Below, piece by piece: positions 1-10,560 of a stretch of DNA of 64,000 nucleotides (positions are counted from its first letter, which is position 1; every line of letters starts with the position of its first letter). The notes under the pieces are model-generated. The model did no database searches and was not told where the DNA came from. It saw nothing but the letters and a program-made list of their open reading frames with translations. The stretch covers positions 186,001 through 250,000 of the forward strand of contig OOIN01000018.1 in assembly GCA_900323505.1 (NCBI GenBank), written 5' to 3'. Made by a program: the position numbers and the translations under genes. The stretch is from Ustilago trichophora (taxonomy: Eukaryota; Basidiomycota; Ustilaginomycetes; Ustilaginales; Ustilaginaceae).

Positions 1-1569
1 GGCCTTGTCAGACGAGCTTGAGCTTCGAGAGCCGACAGTGGGGGGGCCGATGGTAACGACGCTCGTCGAGCCGGCGATGCGAGAAGCCGAGATGGTCGAC
101 ATGCGTTGAAGCAATCCGGCTGTCGCTGCAGCTGCGCTGGTGGTGGGAACGAAGGGTACGGCCCAGTCGAGCTGTCGAAGAATCGCATTGAGCTCGAGGT
201 CTACGATGAGGGCGACGACGCGCTCCTTGTCGGCGGTGGCTGGTGTGGCTTGCGAAACACCCACAACGAGAGCGTGATCCTTGCTGAGCAGCAAGCAAGA
301 CGATGGCGAGGAAGTGGAGGATGAAGATGGACGTGCGTTGCCAGCATGAGCCAAAGCATCAAAGATAATCGTGTTGACATTGCTGAGGAGCGGCTCGGTG
401 CTACTGGAGGTGCTGAGCGTCATGGATGTAAGCTGGCCATCGACTCCAAGGACAACGAGGCGGCCGTCAGGATGAAGATGGACATCGAGCGCGTGTTTCG
501 CATTGGTGAAATGGGGCACGTTGACATGGCCTAGTTTTACAGTGGCAATTGCCGAGTCCGAAGCACCGTCGAAGCTCTTGATGAAAGCAGTGAGCTCTAG
601 TGTGAGGGGACCGGTGGGAGAGATGGTAGATGGGAGGTGGCTGCCCGAAGATGCCAAATCGTCATCGTCGGCTTTGTTGTCACCCTTCTTGGAGCGCTTG
701 GACCTCTTCTTCTTCTTGCTGGCGTCGTCGTGAGCATTGGTAGAGATGCTAGCGACCTTGTCATCTGAGGTGACGGCAACACGCAGGCCGAGGAGTGCAG
801 CTTGCTCGATCCTGGAACTGCCCGAGATGAGACCTTTGGCCGAGCTTACATCCAGAAGGTTGACGTAGAAGTGGGAGCGTTTGTAGCCCTGAGACAGAGT
901 AGCGTCGACGGTGTCGATGACGTGCAAAGAAGTGGTGGTTGTCTGGATAGAGTGGTGGTCGTCGTGAGTGACGGGAGAGGAAGCAACGATGGTAAGGCTG
1001 TCGTCTGGATGGGTCAGAACGAGGCGTCCATCACCGAGAGCATGAATGAGGGAGACAGGCTTGTCGAGGGAGAGCGCCTCTTTCTTGACCTGGACCTCGG
1101 CGCTCTCCTTGCCCTTTGCAGAGAGCTCCTCGACATAGGCGCAGAGTTGGTGGGTAGCGGTGACAGCAGCGCTACCGGACTTGGCTCGAATGTGAGATTG
1201 GATGCCGATATAAGTAGTACGGAGGGAGCGAGCTTGGCCGAGGGAGCGGAGGAGGGTGAGAGGAGCAGAAGAGGCGGCCTCTGCCGACGAGAGAGTGAAG
1301 CTCTGGATCGGGGTTTGGGTCTGAGGGTTGACGAGGTTGAGCGCATTGCCAGCGACGAGGATGGGAAGCGTGCCTTTCAGTCGACGCAGAGCCCTGGCAT
1401 CTGACGAGAGTTTGTAGGCTGCGCCGACAGATACGGTGGAGACCTTGGTGGTCGAGAAAGTTGTGGCTGGAAGCGCAGCATGACGTGCCAGTTCAGCGGG
1501 GGCAGGACTCGGATGAGTCAAAAGCGTGGTGGGTAGCGAGAGCTCCGGAGGAGCAGATACAGATGCCAT
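1..1569 (-). CDS. Partial nucleolar beta-propeller-like protein (NOL11/Utp8-like candidate)
   Basis: The reading frame is open from an ATG at 1569 to the left edge of the window, giving 523 codons; the C-terminal part lies outside. The N-terminus begins MASVSAPPELSLP. Beta-strand-like repeats in the style of a degenerate propeller follow, for example LPILVAGNALNLVNPQ (about residues 64-79), HALGDGRLVLTHPDDSLT and LHPDGRLVVLGVDGQL. A short Lys-rich stretch (KKKKRSKRSKK), which could be a nuclear or nucleolar signal, precedes an acidic patch. A later segment with LLLSKDHALVVGV and VVALIVDLELNAIL resembles the last blades of the NOL11/Utp8 family of small-subunit processome factors. That assignment rests on remembered resemblance of spacing and is weak; another WD-like nucleolar protein is possible. 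The gene is divergent from the histone-fold gene, with 3.4 kb between the two starts. Confidence 0.6.
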   Translation of the reverse strand, partial: MASVSAPPELSLPTTLLTHPSPAPAELARHAALPATTFSTTKVSTVSVGAAYKLSSDARALRRLKGTLPILVAGNALNLVNPQTQTPIQSFTLSSAEAASSAPLTLLRSLGQARSLRTTYIGIQSHIRAKSGSAAVTATHQLCAYVEELSAKGKESAEVQVKKEALSLDKPVSLIHALGDGRLVLTHPDDSLTIVASSPVTHDDHHSIQTTTTSLHVIDTVDATLSQGYKRSHFYVNLLDVSSAKGLISGSSRIEQAALLGLRVAVTSDDKVASISTNAHDDASKKKKRSKRSKKGDNKADDDDLASSGSHLPSTISPTGPLTLELTAFIKSFDGASDSAIATVKLGHVNVPHFTNAKHALDVHLHPDGRLVVLGVDGQLTSMTLSTSSSTEPLLSNVNTIIFDALAHAGNARPSSSSTSSPSSCLLLSKDHALVVGVSQATPATADKERVVALIVDLELNAILRQLDWAVPFVPTTSAAAATAGLLQRMSTISASRIAGSTSVVTIGPPTVGSRSSSSSDKA

Positions 1570-2330
1570 GTTGGTTCTAGCTCTGTTGATGTGATCAGAC
1601 TCGAAAGCTTGGGAAAACGATCCGCTAACCAACAGAGTTGGCGAGGGAGTGCTCGAGGAGGTGACAGTAGAGAACTACGAGGCAGACCTGGCTGATTCGA
1701 TGCGAGTGTCTCGCTGCTGCTATGTATCCGCCGTTCTTCGACTGTCGCATGTACTGTCTGAGTGGCAGGCGAGGGTATGGATGCAGGAGAGGAGCAGGGT
1801 GAAGACAGGTGTGTATGTGTGAGAGAGAAAGAGAGAGAGCTAAGGTGCAACAAAGCAGCTGGCCGAAAAATTTCAAGCAACAGCGAGCAGCTTGTTGCGT
1901 TGAGAATGTCGACATTTTTTCTTCTCACCTGGTGTCTGCACCCTTTTCAATGTCAAATTTGGCTTTGTCAGCGTGACACACTTTGTGGATTTTGGACTGA
2001 TTCATAAGATCTAACACGCTCATTGAATTTCAAAGTCTCCGCCAGCAACCTTGCTGTCCATCTGCTTCCCGTTCCTCTGCCAACTTGTCATGAGCATGAG
2101 CTTGATGCTAAAGTTTTCAGATCTCAGAGCTGTCCGACACGGCGCTCCCCAATCTGCGCAATGTTCGAGACCAGCAGAGGCGACTATGAGTCGCGACGCA
2201 GATCATTTGAGACGCCAAGACCATCAAGTTAGCCTGCCTCCTCCCGAGTTGAAGAATTGCTAAGGAAAAGACTGAATGTTTCCAGCTTATGAGAGTCACG
2301 GCAAAAGCAAGAGCAACAGCACAGAGAGAC

Positions 2331-2367
2331 GAAAAAGAAAAAGAAAGAAAGAAAGAAAGAAAAAAAG

Positions 2368-2402
<35 letters not shown>
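2331..2402. repeat. GAAA repeats passing into a 35-base poly(A) run
   Basis: GAAA-type units from about 2331 run into an uninterrupted A tract at 2368-2402. No element body with coding capacity and no flanking target-site duplication were seen, so a simple-sequence tract is the preferred reading. Confidence 0.9.
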
Positions 2403-2403
<1 letters not shown>

Positions 2404-2628
2404 ACGGGCCGGGCGGTATTGTCTGCAGAAGCAGCTGCAGGAAGGATGCATGAGCGTTCTTTTGGCGCGCCTAAAAAGATCTTCAATGCAGATGGCGGCA
2501 TGCTCCCAACCAGAATTCTGCGCTTGCTCGTTGGGACTTGGCGTGAACAAACAACAAGGTCTATTCAAGGGTGCAGTACAAACATTGCAAAGATTTTCGA
2601 GTGCTATCGACGGCAAGCGAGACCCAAG

Positions 2629-2656
2629 GTACAGTACTGTACAGTACTGTACAGTA
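2629..2656. repeat. Tandem self-complementary 10-mer (ACAGTACTGT)n, 24-bp perfect palindrome
   Basis: The 10-mer ACAGTACTGT is its own reverse complement and occurs about 2.6 times in tandem. Bases 2629-2652 form a perfect palindrome. The same unit recurs at other intergenic sites in the window. Confidence 0.9.
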
Positions 2657-3537
2657 GACAAGCATCAAGATTGCGCCTCGGAAACGGTGTGCGCGACGGC
2701 GGCGCTAAATTGGAATGCACCCTTGAGTTGATGTTGTCAAGTTTGCTCAAAGAAGATGATCAAGGGTCGCCACCAAAGGGCTCTGCTCAGTACGGTAGCT
2801 GTGCCCCTGCTCTCGAAGCTGGCGATTCGAGTCTTCCGTTTCGGGAGTTGTATCCGTATGTACACTCAATCATACAAAATGAAAAATCGGAAATATAGGC
2901 CTTGACACGGTTGTCTTTTGCGCTTACCGAGTTTATTGAGGCTCACAATGGCGGTTACAATCTACGGAAACAATGACTTGACCTGACCGTGCCGTCGGCG
3001 TAGAAGCGCATGAGATAAAGAAAGACGAGCATGGAAATGTGATACTGTCTTTGCTGGTGTTGTTGCTGACGTGGATTGTGGCTGTCCCTACTCTTGTACG
3101 AGCGGAACTGATTCAGTTCGATAGAGTGCTTTCCCGGGCGTCTTCCATCGAATGTCGCAGTCTCGTGGTTCAAATGCCATGCGTCTCGTTGACAGCACCG
3201 GAATACAGACCAGCCAGCCAGCTTTCTCCCCCCCTTTCGCTCTCTTTACGACGCTGCCCTCGCTTGACCTCGCTAACTCTTTCCATATCATCGGTCATTG
3301 CCCTTCTTTCAGCGCGTCATCTTTTGTCTCTTATACCTCGCAGCATCCGAGATGATGTTATCGGGCCATGTCTGTGTATGTGTGGATGGTGTCCCTCTCT
3401 TTGCTCGTTGTTATAGTTTATTGGATCGTGAGCCTGTGATGAATGCTGTTGTCCAAACAGAGTGGTGGTACGGTCAAGTTGGAGGCTGGGTTGCATGATG
3501 TTGGTGCAGGTTGTGCAGTTTCGTGCATGATGCAGGT

Positions 3538-3562
3538 GCAGCAGCAGCAGCAGCAGCAGCAG
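3538..3562. repeat. CAG triplet repeat
   Basis: About eight uninterrupted GCA/CAG units lie in non-coding sequence upstream of the histone-fold gene. Confidence 0.9.
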
Positions 3563-3662
3563 CGTCGCAAACCAAAACAAGGTCAAAGAGGGCCCAAAAG
3601 CCAAAGGCAGCTCTAATGCTTTCTTCTCTCTGCCTCTGTGATTTGTGTCGTAAATCAAGAGT

Positions 3663-3681
3663 GTACTGTACAGTACTGTAC
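3663..3681. repeat. Second copy of the self-complementary ACAGTACTGT repeat
   Basis: GTACTGTACAGTACTGTAC: about two overlapping units of the same palindromic 10-mer found at 2629. It contains the 14-bp perfect palindrome 3663-3676. Confidence 0.85.
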
Positions 3682-5008
3682 GCTTTTTTAAACGCTCTTT
3701 TGGAAATTTCTTCTGCCGCTTGTGACAGTGTGCCACAACGTATCACTGTGCACGCGTGTGTGTGCGTGTTTGCCGCCTCTCTGGGCTTTCTGCCCTTTTC
3801 TCCGCTAAACACTTTCAGCTTCAGTCCGAAAACCCTTTTTTTCCCCTCTCTTTTTGACATGTGTGCCGAACAGCAACAGCACTTGACCACAACGCTGGGG
3901 CCCTTTTTTCTGCTCGCCATTTTGACCGACCAACCGACCGACTCTGACTTTTGTTGATTGGCATCACGCACTTGGCATTTCGCAGCCTCGTTGCTCAGCT
4001 CTTGCACCCTTCTCCTCACTCTTCTTATCCTCAGCATCCTCCTCTTGGTACTGTTTCAACGCCTCGCATCGAGCAACAGAGCTTCCCTTTGTCGTGCTCG
4101 ACTTTGCATCAACATCACCATCATCACCACTACCACTACCACCACCACCACCGCCGTAGCTCCTTCACCGCCCATTGCACCTTCATCACCTTTATCAGAC
4201 ATTGTCTTCAACCTTGAATACTTGGTCAGCTCGATATTCCTGTGCTCAAACCTTTCATTTTTCGTACACCCAACTTCATCTCCTTCAAGTGGCGTGAGTG
4301 ACCCGCCTTTCTCATCAAAATCCCGCTCTGCCCGTCTTTCTTTGCGCAGATCCGACATTGACACAACCACCAGCCACGCGCGTTCCGACCATCCTACCAC
4401 TTGGCCGATTGCCGACTTCATCAGCGCCGTAACACGCAAGAATCCCGCTATTGTGCTATTGTGGGTGCATCCCAAACCTTTGCTCGCTTGCCCAATACGC
4501 CGGTCGTCGAACCTCCCTTCTCTCCTTTGATTGCATCCTTCAGTGGCACCATCGGCCTCTGCACCTCGTCGACGCCCGACTCCATATCCAATTTTCCTCC
4601 AACAGCCGCAGCAGCACCCTTTTCGCTTTTTCGTTTCCAGCAGAGTGCGTCGGCCACCTCTCTCCCAACTCGGCCTCACACCGCCTTCATCTCGTCTGCA
4701 TTTTGTTTGCGCTGAGCGCCCCTAAGTGCTTGCATCGTGGTTTGATTGGCTCAGCTTTTCCATCCTTCATCTCACCCGGTACATCCAGAATGGCGCATCG
4801 TCAGCCTTGACGCAGCCCGCATCCCATCCACCTCTCCCATCTGCGCCCCTCCGACACACAACCCACAAGCACCACTCTTGGCAATCCATTGGCTGCACCA
4901 AAGACCAATCCTAAAAAACAACCTGACTACCACCTTCTCACCGTTGACCACATTTGAACCTCAACAATACCACCCCCTTGGGTCTTCTGACCCTTCTCCT
5001 CGATCATC

Positions 5009-8000
5009 ATGCCTGCCTCCACCGACAATGGCCACTTGGCTCTCAGCGATGTGCCCTCCTTCATCAGCGCTCGTGCTGCCAACACTCTCATCTCGGAGAA
5101 CCGTCCAACCCGAATCCAAGCAGAGACGCTTCTGGTCCTCAATCGCTTGCTCGATGAATTGCTACTCGTCATCCTCAGCTCAGCCAGAAGTCTCGCCACT
5201 GACCGCATCAAATCCGACGGTATGCTCAGGGTCCTCAACAACAACTTGCTCGCCAAGGACGCCGTCCTCGAGGCTGAGCTCGAACTTCGCAGCTACGTTG
5301 AAGCCAAGCGTGCCGAAGGCGCCAAAGTGCCTCTCGGTCTCATGGCCACTTCCCGCCTCGATGGCTCCGATGGCTTTCCCGTTCAAAGCGCCTACAAAGC
5401 GCTCCGAACCCGTTGCCAATACTACTCGACGCTCAGCGACTCCCAAGACGACAGCGCCGCCAAGGACCAAAACATCATGAGCAGCGACGGTCGTCCCATC
5501 GCCACCGTCACTCCAGGCGTCGCCATCTACGTCACCGCCTTGCTCGAATTCGTTGGAGAGCACATCTTGCAAAACGTGTCTCGCGTCATCGAGCGCGACA
5601 ATTCAGACGAAGCCAGCCTCTACGACCTTCGCGCCGCCATCACCGAGGACGAGCAGCTCAACCCGCTCTACAACAAGCTCTCCATTAGGCAAGAAGTAGC
5701 ACGCCGCATCGATATCCTCGAGGCTCGTCGGCGCAAGATCACCGAGGACGGCGCCAGCCGCGGCCTTCGATCGGATGCTCGCGTCGTCAAGCCCTGGCAT
5801 GTACCCACCGAGGGCGACTTTGACGAAGCCGCTGCCCCTAACCTCTTCTCGGCCAAGCGCGCATCGGTACAGCAGCCGTCCAGAAGCGACAACGGTTTCT
5901 CTACAGCGTCCTCCTCCTCCAAGTACGGACACGCAGCATCCAGCAGCATAGGTCACACCGACTCGCTGCGTGGCAGCATGTCTACGCTTCGTACTTCATC
6001 TTCTCTCGCCAACCACAGTACAGATGCCAATGGCGTCGCCTCTCCAGGAGGTAGCATGCGCAAGCAGAATGGCGCACGCTCTTCCGTTGGTCTTGCCAAT
6101 GCTGGAGCGCGTCCAGATGGAGGAGCTAGCAGCACGGGCAGCATCGGGCGTCGGCAGAGCTCCGAACGCAGCTGGTCAGGTGTCTTTGGCAATATGAAGC
6201 GACGCAATAGCTTCAAGCAAGGTTCAGATGGCGCACCAAACCCGGGACGCCTCCTTTTGCCGACAGATGCCAACTCCACCAGCGCCAGCCAAGCGGATTC
6301 GACCTTGGATCCCGACGATGACTTTGAGGCGCTCATGCTTTCTGGCCAGACCATGAAGGTCTCGCTCACTCCCAACCGGCTCCATACCATCGAAGTGGCC
6401 AAAAAAGGTGGCGACTCGGGTGCCGAAGTTGGCTCGGTCCGCAGACGTCCTGGAACGGCCGGTCTACGCGAGGACCCTGTATCTCCTGCTGGTACATTCG
6501 GCCGTGGGCCCAGTCCTTCCCCGACGCATGCTTCGCAAATCTCGACGGGTGGCGAAGGTCTGTCCTCCAACACTGTCGCTTCAGCCGAAAGGTCGTCCAC
6601 GAGCAGTGGGACGCCCTCGGATGCAGCGGTCCCACGCCCCAGCTCGCGTGCGTCGCTGCAGACGGCGATGCGGCCCGAACGAAGGACCGCTGCTCCTCCA
6701 CCTTCATCCTACCGCAGCCCTTCTCCTGCGCTGATTGGCAAGCACAATTTGTTGTCCCGCGACGTGCCAGAGGAAGAGGCCGTCTCAGCAGCGCCTCCCT
6801 CTTCGGCAACGTCACGACGCCTCACCCCACGCCTGCAGCCGCGTGACGACGAGCTGGAACGCAGCTCGTCGACAGCAAAGGACCTGGTGGATCTCTTCAA
6901 GTCGACGCCACCCTCTGCCACACAGGAAAGGTTCAGCAACTTTGGCTCAGACACTTCCTCGTTAACAGACAACACGACCAAGAAGTCTGCCATGAGCGAA
7001 CGCGTACGTACACTCTTTGGACGAAAGTCGAGTAGCAGCACTGGCCATCACTCGCCTTCATCGCCGCAGCAGAAATCCTTCCGAATGCACCAGCGCGCCG
7101 ACACCAAGGCGAGTCTCGAGGGATCGCAAGACACGTACATCACCAGCAGCACCACCAATTCGTTGGAACAGTCGCGTTCACTCGTCTCGCCGAACGAAGT
7201 GCCCTTCAATCGAGCTGGGGCATCTCGGTCATCGACTTCGACCTCGGAGCACCCAGCCTTCAGTGCAGATGCGGCCTTGGAAGTCAAGCCTACTCCCGAT
7301 GTCACTGTGATCGAGCCGCAAAATGGTCCAACCAGTCACGGAGCCAACGGATTGGGACTTGGGGTTGTCAGTGTTGCAGGCGTTGCCGGGGTAGCAGGCG
7401 CAATCGCTGCTGCTCGGAGTGCCAGCTACGGTTCAAGATCCACGAGCTACGCCAGCCAGACTCCCAGCGCTGCGGAAGGCGTTGCTCAAGAAGACACCTT
7501 GGCAGACGACGCTTCTACGACATCCAAGACGAAACCGGCCGAAGAGCTGGTCAGTCGCAAAGTGCCGTGGGGCTACAAACGCAATTCGACGAGCGCCACC
7601 ACCATGATCGAACGCAATGGCACCCCAACTTCCGACCGACGACGAAGCGTAGGCTATCAGAGCTCGAATGGACACGGCGTGTTGCCCGTCCGAGGTTATT
7701 CCAACGGTCCTTCCTCCGACAACGGTCATGGCCTGGCTAACGCAGCCGCTGTCTCTCCCACCTCTATTACTGCTGACGAAGGTGCTGCACCTCCGACATC
7801 GGCAAGCTCGATTCGCGCCACCAATGCGCCCACTGCATGGTCAGGTCCGGGCAGCGCGACCGGATCGCACGTCATGGTTCGAAGGGGATCTTTCGGTGCC
7901 AGACCCTCGACGGCCAATCAGTCGCGTCGGCCGAGCACGCATCTCGAGACGATCCAAGTTCTTGCCGAGCTGGAGAGAGCGATGCGCAACTGCCACAGTG

Positions 8001-8629
8001 TAGACGAGTGTCGTGCACTGGTCCGAAAGGCGATGCACTCGGACGGTGCCCCTCTTTCGCCCTCTGGATCGCGCGACAATGGTATCACGGACGAGAATGC
8101 AGTGCAAAGTGATGCGAGCAAGACGGAAGCCATCCTGGCAGGCGCAACTGTCGCTGCAGGAGCTGCAGCTGCAGCTGCGGCTTCTTCGGAGGCCGGCAAG
8201 AATCGTTCGGATCTCACTGTTCACGAAGTCAAGGACGGGCTGACCCGCGGTCTGGAGCCGAACCCAAAGATTGCACTTTCGCAGCCACCGACGGAGGATC
8301 AAGTCACCTCGCTAGACAAGGTAGAGCAGGGGTTGGTAGTTGCCTGGCTGCTTGGCGGAGATGATGGACCCGACCGTCGTCACGATCTTCGGCTCATGGA
8401 TGCGGGGGCAGGCAAGAATCAGGAACAGCTCGTCAAGAAGAGCATCACAGTACCTGCAGCGGAGGCCGATGGATCCGGTACAAACGCCGCCGCCGACGAG
8501 GCAGCCGATCGACACGCTTCCATCGACTCTCACGCGTCACGTGGAGATGTACACGGCCTGGCTTCGAGCAGTGTTGTTTCGTTGCAGTCGAACTACAAGG
8601 ATGCCCAGGATGAGGTGACGATTGACTGA
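5009..8629 (+). CDS. Large protein with tandem histone-fold-like N-terminus and Ser-rich tail
   Basis: This is a single-exon frame of 1206 aa starting at ATG 5009, just after a pyrimidine-rich leader. Residues about 168-226 read like histone H2A helices: TPGVAIYVTALLEFVGEHIL, then a turn, then DLRAAITEDEQLNPLYNKL, which parallels the H2A alpha-2/alpha-3 region (TP...A.LEY...EIL and ..LAI..DEELN.L). Residues about 14-98 form an all-helical segment (VPSFISARAANTLI, LLVLNRLLDELLLVIL, VLEAELELRSYVE) that could be a partner histone fold, an arrangement known from the N-terminus of the Ras exchange factor SOS. No RasGEF, DH or PH domain is evident. Residues about 280-970 are Ser/Thr/Pro-rich and look disordered, with several RRxS-type possible kinase sites. 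Two short helical blocks near the C-terminus (about 978-1010, and one containing VEQGLVVAWLLGGD) may be conserved. The cellular role is unknown; chromatin or membrane scaffold roles are both possible. Confidence 0.85.
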   Translation: MPASTDNGHLALSDVPSFISARAANTLISENRPTRIQAETLLVLNRLLDELLLVILSSARSLATDRIKSDGMLRVLNNNLLAKDAVLEAELELRSYVEAKRAEGAKVPLGLMATSRLDGSDGFPVQSAYKALRTRCQYYSTLSDSQDDSAAKDQNIMSSDGRPIATVTPGVAIYVTALLEFVGEHILQNVSRVIERDNSDEASLYDLRAAITEDEQLNPLYNKLSIRQEVARRIDILEARRRKITEDGASRGLRSDARVVKPWHVPTEGDFDEAAAPNLFSAKRASVQQPSRSDNGFSTASSSSKYGHAASSSIGHTDSLRGSMSTLRTSSSLANHSTDANGVASPGGSMRKQNGARSSVGLANAGARPDGGASSTGSIGRRQSSERSWSGVFGNMKRRNSFKQGSDGAPNPGRLLLPTDANSTSASQADSTLDPDDDFEALMLSGQTMKVSLTPNRLHTIEVAKKGGDSGAEVGSVRRRPGTAGLREDPVSPAGTFGRGPSPSPTHASQISTGGEGLSSNTVASAERSSTSSGTPSDAAVPRPSSRASLQTAMRPERRTAAPPPSSYRSPSPALIGKHNLLSRDVPEEEAVSAAPPSSATSRRLTPRLQPRDDELERSSSTAKDLVDLFKSTPPSATQERFSNFGSDTSSLTDNTTKKSAMSERVRTLFGRKSSSSTGHHSPSSPQQKSFRMHQRADTKASLEGSQDTYITSSTTNSLEQSRSLVSPNEVPFNRAGASRSSTSTSEHPAFSADAALEVKPTPDVTVIEPQNGPTSHGANGLGLGVVSVAGVAGVAGAIAAARSASYGSRSTSYASQTPSAAEGVAQEDTLADDASTTSKTKPAEELVSRKVPWGYKRNSTSATTMIERNGTPTSDRRRSVGYQSSNGHGVLPVRGYSNGPSSDNGHGLANAAAVSPTSITADEGAAPPTSASSIRATNAPTAWSGPGSATGSHVMVRRGSFGARPSTANQSRRPSTHLETIQVLAELERAMRNCHSVDECRALVRKAMHSDGAPLSPSGSRDNGITDENAVQSDASKTEAILAGATVAAGAAAAAAASSEAGKNRSDLTVHEVKDGLTRGLEPNPKIALSQPPTEDQVTSLDKVEQGLVVAWLLGGDDGPDRRHDLRLMDAGAGKNQEQLVKKSITVPAAEADGSGTNAAADEAADRHASIDSHASRGDVHGLASSSVVSLQSNYKDAQDEVTID

Positions 8630-9272
8630 AAGGTATAATCCCAAGGGCAAGCAGTACAGTGTTGAAGGATGGATTGTTTGGAGAGCTGTACAGAAGTAAT
8701 GACACGCACGATCCTGATTGATTGACAAACATGAGCATGTGCAGGCTGCTGATTGGGCATGAGAGATTTTTGGAGCGCACATGGCGAAGCGCGCGTGTCC
8801 AAGTTAACGTGACGGAATTCGGATTCGCCTTGACGGATGGAGCCAACTAAGTCCAGTGCAGTGTGAGTCTTGGCAAATGTGTGGTTTACGGAAGGGGAGT
8901 AAAGTGTGGGGGAAGATGCGGATGTCGTTTCCCGAGATTGTGTGTGGAAGTCGCGGCTGTCGGTGGCGTGCGGGGAAAAGGGTCTTTGTTGGTATAATGC
9001 GGCAAAACCATTCTCATCTGCACCAACAACCAATCTGTACCTTGTGTGTGTGTTTACACTGAGGCTTGGCAGCAATGGGGGAACAAAAGAGACACATGGA
9101 TGCCATGCGATCCTCCCTCATACTCGGTTAGGGGCATTAAAGCCAAGGGGGGCGTTAGGTTGCCGTGATGTCCGGCTAATGCATTTTGCTACTTTGATTG
9201 ACGGTTTTGAAGGTACATTGTGATGTTGTTTTACCCCGGGATCAATCTGTACTATCGGGAATAGGTTGTGTG

Positions 9273-9284
9273 TACTGTACAGTA
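9273..9284. repeat. TACTGTACAGTA palindrome
   Basis: A perfect 12-bp palindrome sharing the core of the ACAGTACTGT repeats at 2629 and 3663, in non-coding sequence. Confidence 0.75.
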
Positions 9285-10431
9285 TAGGTGTTGCAATGTT
9301 GTTTGGTTGCGGTTGGAGAGGCTCTTATTTGTACATTGCCGCGTGGTTTGAAACGGACGCAGCCCTCGCACAGAACCCGCTACCTTTGCGTCGAGAATCT
9401 GCTGCAAATACGCCAACTCCGCTGTGTATCCTCGCTTAAATCGAAAATCTAGATGCATGCAGGCTCGGTCTTGGCACGTCGATTTCACCTCTGTCCTCTC
9501 CCTTCTTGCACCTCAAGGACCACCTGCTCTTTGAGGGGGGTTTTAACTCAGTATCCACGAGCAAAACTCGATCTCTCTTAACTCTGCCCTTTCGCTCTCT
9601 CCCCCAAAAAAAAAGGTTTTGCTCCATCTGAAAGAGAGAGAGAGAGAGAGACAGGCTTTGAATAGATTGAGAGCGCGGTTCCCTATGTGTCGCGACAGGG
9701 TTGTAAAGGAGAGGGTGTGCGAAGTGCGGTTGTTGGTGGGATGCGACGAAAAAGCTTGTGTGTGAGATGTCTCCCACGGATGAGTGGCCGCCCGTCCGCC
9801 CGTTTGCAAAGTTCGACGGTCGACTTTCTTCTTCTTCTTTGTATTCGGTCATCTGTGAAAGTGTCAAGAAGCTTGCTTTTCGAAGTATTAGACGTCTCGA
9901 CTTGGGGCAAGTTGGTAGTTGGTGCTTTCCGCCAATTCCGTTCCGTATCGTTGTCGTTGAGATGTCGAAGACGACAACAACGCCACAGATGGGGGGGATG
10001 TGCGATTTACCCGCCTTAGAAAGCCAAGCCACCTCGACCTCGTGAAGGGAGCGGAGCGAGGTTGGATGTGTTCCTGATCGGTCCAACTCCCCGCACTTTT
10101 TGTTGAACAAAAAGAGACAGAAGAGGGACAGATAGCAACCAGTCCGCGGGTGCACATTATTCAGTCTCCGTCCCAAACCACCACCAAGTCAACGCTTCCC
10201 CACGCAAAGCCTAATCTTGGTTTGACGTAGCGCCCACATCCATACGGACCCCACAGGGTTAGCGCTGTCTATTCGGTATGCTCAACCTCCGTGGGTATCG
10301 GTTGCATGAGTAGCCGCTCCCTCTTTCTCTTTCTCTCACCCCACATATGCTGCAGTAGGGTCGCTGCATTGCAGAAGTTCATCTTGCTCCTGGGTTCCTC
10401 GGCAGTTCGCTTATTAAAAGAGGTTTCTCGC

Positions 10432-10560
10432 TCCCCCCCCCCTTCCTTCAGTACCCTCTTTCTTCTTTTTCCACTTGAGGTATCCTTTCCCTTCCCTTCC
10501 CTTCCCTTCCTTCCGTTCCTCCTCCCCCTCTCCATCTTCCCTCCCTTCTCTCCCAACCAC
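10432..10560 (+). promoter_or_regulatory. CT-rich tract before the MFS permease start
   Basis: A near-continuous pyrimidine run, including a poly(C) stretch and CCCTT tandem units at about 10486-10510, ends about 110 bases before the permease ATG. Such tracts commonly mark core promoters and transcription starts in fungi; that function is inferred here. Confidence 0.45.

Larger units (their letters stand above)
1570..5008. other. Long divergent intergenic region
   Basis: This is the shared upstream region of the leftmost gene and the histone-fold gene. I see no convincing CDS or tRNA. It holds a GAAA/poly(A) tract, two arrays of the self-complementary 10-mer ACAGTACTGT, a CAG triplet run, and from about 4000 onward a strongly pyrimidine-rich stretch typical of a long fungal promoter and leader for the gene starting at 5009. 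Confidence 0.6.

Noticed and set aside
802..1404. 200-codon open frame on the plus strand
   Set aside because: Antisense shadow of the leftmost gene, whose own frame is open for 523 codons with sensible composition.
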